Of a stretch of DNA of 6,968 bases, positions 5,384-6,968 are shown one piece after another. The notes below the pieces were generated by a model. The model worked only from the letters and a program-made list of their open reading frames with translations, had not been told where the DNA came from and made no database searches. Position 1 is the first letter of the stretch, and every line of letters begins with the position of its first letter. Source of the DNA: Candidatus Caccocola faecipullorum (GTDB lineage Bacteria; Synergistota; Synergistia; Synergistales; Synergistaceae). The stretch spans positions 1 through 6,968 of the forward strand of contig DVKA01000206.1 of NCBI GenBank assembly GCA_018716365.1, given 5' to 3'. The position numbers and the translations under genes were made by a program.

Positions 5384-6190
5384 CTGAGCGTCATGTGCTG
5401 CTACAACTGCCGCCGCTATGTATAGTACGCCATATATCCAACTTACCATCGCCTCACTCAATATGGCAAACATAATGGCAAATAAGAAAAATCCGGCAAA
5501 AGAGAAAGCGACTGTTTTGGCGCATACGATCAATGCTTTACTTGCCTTGCTCTTCTCTGAAGCTCTCATTATTGCACATGGATATAAAATACCGAAGTGT
5601 ATTCCAACCATACAAACACCCAACCCCTCCGGTAAAGCCGCAGTTAGGAAAACAGAAATTGCAGCTTCGGCTATCATCCAACCAATACAGCACAGCGCTA
5701 GAATCAGAGGCAAAACGAAGACGACGAATCCCAAGGAATGGCGGTCGATCCCCTTCCATTCAGCCAGCCAAGCCTTTGGCTTCTTTTCCGGCGCAGTGTC
5801 CGCTTTGCCCGGCGCGCCGCCGCTGCTTTTTACGTCGGGAGCGGCGGGGAGATGAATCTCGCGGCAATCTGTATTTGCCGACTTTGCCGGTTGAGGACAT
5901 TTCTGTGCATCGGGTTCGCAGCAAATTTGCTTCGTCACGACGGCTCCGCAGACGTGGCAGAAGTTAGCTTCGTCAGCCAACAGCGCGCCGCATTTGGAGC
6001 AATGCGTATCGTCCCATTGCGGAACCGTCACGCCGCAATTCGGGCAAAATTCCGCGTCATGCTGAAGCCGGGCGCCGCACTTCCAGCAATGCCTCTCCGC
6101 ATCCATTGGCGCCGCCTCTATCGGCACGCCGCATTTAGGGCAAAAATTCGCGTCGTCCTGTATAGACGCGCCGCATTTCCGACAATACAT
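5369..6190 (-). CDS. Membrane protein with three N-terminal zinc ribbons
   Basis: This is a 273-residue protein of unknown role. The N terminus carries three zinc ribbons, each CxxC-x10-CxxC: C3/C6/C17/C20, C35/C38/C49/C52 and C64/C67/C78/C81, all followed by glycine as in the zinc_ribbon_2/DZR type. Extra cysteines follow at 90, 91, 98 and 109. A Pro/Lys-rich linker (about 112-150) leads to a hydrophobic half with about four membrane helices (roughly 153-170, 173-208 as one or two, 220-245, 249-265). The arrangement suggests a cytoplasmic metal-binding head anchored to the inner membrane. The ATG is chosen over an in-frame GTG at 6214 because GGAGGATAAGGAG lies just before it, and the GTG would be inside that site. 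It lies 38 bases after the Sel1-repeat gene and is probably co-transcribed. The membrane half is unusually AT-rich (22 of 60 bases G/C at 5461-5520). Confidence 0.85.
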   Translation of the reverse strand: MYCRKCGASIQDDANFCPKCGVPIEAAPMDAERHCWKCGARLQHDAEFCPNCGVTVPQWDDTHCSKCGALLADEANFCHVCGAVVTKQICCEPDAQKCPQPAKSANTDCREIHLPAAPDVKSSGGAPGKADTAPEKKPKAWLAEWKGIDRHSLGFVVFVLPLILALCCIGWMIAEAAISVFLTAALPEGLGVCMVGIHFGILYPCAIMRASEKSKASKALIVCAKTVAFSFAGFFLFAIMFAILSEAMVSWIYGVLYIAAAVVAAHDAQIRAD

Positions 6191-6199
6191 TGTATGTCT

Positions 6200-6212
6200 C
6201 TCCTTATCCTCC
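6200..6212 (-). promoter_or_regulatory. Strong double Shine-Dalgarno of the zinc-ribbon gene
   Basis: On the - strand GGAGGAT (6212-6206) and AAGGAG (6205-6200) lie back to back, the second ending 9 bases before the ATG at 6190. This fixes the start and rules out the GTG at 6214. Confidence 0.8.
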
Positions 6213-6228
6213 ACAAATATCTAAACGG

Positions 6229-6968
6229 TTATAAGCCGAGAGCGTAGCCTATCCAGCTCGGCAGCCGCCTCAGGCTTCGTCCGTTGATATAGCAGACGTA
6301 CCTCGCTACTGTAAATTTATTTTCTTTCATATCCCATTTAACATTGAAAAGAATCTCAAGTTTTGAGATGCTTCCGGCTGTGTTGTGGAAATACCCCTCA
6401 AGCGCCACCCTGTGTATGGTGAACATGTCATCCATGCCGACGTACCGCCATTTCACCTTTTCAAGATTATATTCCGCGAATTCGCTCCAAGAATTCCCGT
6501 CGTCAGAGTATCTTTTCGTTTTCACGACGTTGATGATCCGCTGCTTCTGTCTGTCGTCCGCGGCGGGGAGGCAGTTTAGGTTTTTTTGCGCATCCTCATT
6601 ATTGTCGAGAGCTACGGCATCGTTGTACCATTTTCTTGCGGCATCTAAATCCCGTTCTACGCCGGACGATTTATCGCCGATATGATAAAGTACCCCCACA
6701 CTGTACATCGCGTGGGACGAACCGAGTGCCGCAGCTTTTTTGAACCATTCCATCGCTTTGGCGAAGTCGCGGCGCTGCGACACTTCTTTCATCATATACA
6801 TCTCACCTATCCGTATCATCGCGTCGGCGTCGCCCTTAGCGGCGGCTTTCTTGTAATACTGCATAGCCCTGATGTTGTCTTTTCTTACTCCTTCTCCGTT
6901 ACGGTACATATCTCCTATCAGCACCGAGGCAAGAGCCGCTTCATTTTGCTCTGTCGTTTCTGCTTTCT
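6229..6968 (-). CDS. Sel1-repeat protein with unknown C-terminal domain (5' end outside window)
   Basis: The frame stays open to the right edge, giving 245 visible residues; the codon at 6924 that could be taken as a start is a GTG inside the first repeat, so the true start is further right. Three Sel1-like repeats are visible (about residues 9-46, 47-82, 83-120), each with the A..IG.MY...G..., (K/R)A..(W/Y)(Y/F)KKAA..G pattern; the third carries a short insertion (GDKSSG). Sel1 repeats are alpha-helical solenoids that scaffold protein contacts. After about residue 130 comes a roughly 115-residue non-repeat domain, probably beta-rich (KVKWRYVG, HRVALEGYF, KLEILFNVKW, KFTVARYVCYING), that I cannot name. 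Nothing is visible about a signal peptide. The gene is AT-rich (18 of 60 bases G/C at 6301-6360) compared with the left of the window and precedes the zinc-ribbon gene in one likely transcript. Confidence 0.82.
   Translation of the reverse strand, partial: KAETTEQNEAALASVLIGDMYRNGEGVRKDNIRAMQYYKKAAAKGDADAMIRIGEMYMMKEVSQRRDFAKAMEWFKKAAALGSSHAMYSVGVLYHIGDKSSGVERDLDAARKWYNDAVALDNNEDAQKNLNCLPAADDRQKQRIINVVKTKRYSDDGNSWSEFAEYNLEKVKWRYVGMDDMFTIHRVALEGYFHNTAGSISKLEILFNVKWDMKENKFTVARYVCYINGRSLRRLPSWIGYALGL

Noticed and set aside
5738..6247. 169-codon + strand open frame opposite the zinc-ribbon gene
   Set aside because: The - strand has three regular CxxC pairs and a strong Shine-Dalgarno; the + strand frame is composition-driven.

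Overview
The window looks like chromosomal DNA from a GC-rich, Gram-negative-type anaerobe. Heavy use of the ATA isoleucine codon inside otherwise GC-rich genes, plus exported proteins with plain Sec signals, make a Synergistota member (Cloacibacillus/Synergistes-like) my best guess. This is inference from gene style and was not tested by a search.

Layout, left to right. Positions 1-2331 (+ strand) hold a methionine ABC importer operon: metN (ATPase, 5' end cut off by the window edge), metI (permease, overlapping metN by 11 bases) and metQ (binding protein). A strong hairpin-plus-T-tract terminator closes it at 2360-2388. Positions 2388-3302 (- strand) encode a Fic-domain enzyme with an excisionase-like helix-turn-helix at its N terminus and an internal inhibitory motif. 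Its upstream region holds a perfect 10-bp AT-rich inverted repeat. Positions 3426-4538 (- strand) hold a DMT/EamA-family transporter followed 12 bases later by a 75-codon unknown gene whose Shine-Dalgarno overlaps the transporter stop. A 138-bp divergent region with a palindromic TATAAT element separates these from 4677-5306 (+), an exported LolA-like/DUF4412-like protein. Two inverted repeats lie at the convergent junction 5316-5383. From 5369 to the right edge (- strand) is a two-gene unit: a Sel1-repeat protein running off the window, then a membrane protein with three zinc ribbons.

The Met transporter is a well-understood system that would supply methionine to an amino-acid-using organism. 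The other genes are accessory. The Fic enzyme, its possible operator, and the zinc-ribbon/Sel1 pair are the least explained parts. The zinc-ribbon and Sel1 genes are clearly more AT-rich than the rest, which hints at separate origin. I see no RNA genes, CRISPR arrays, insertion sequences or replication origins. No gene-free stretch exceeds 300 bases.
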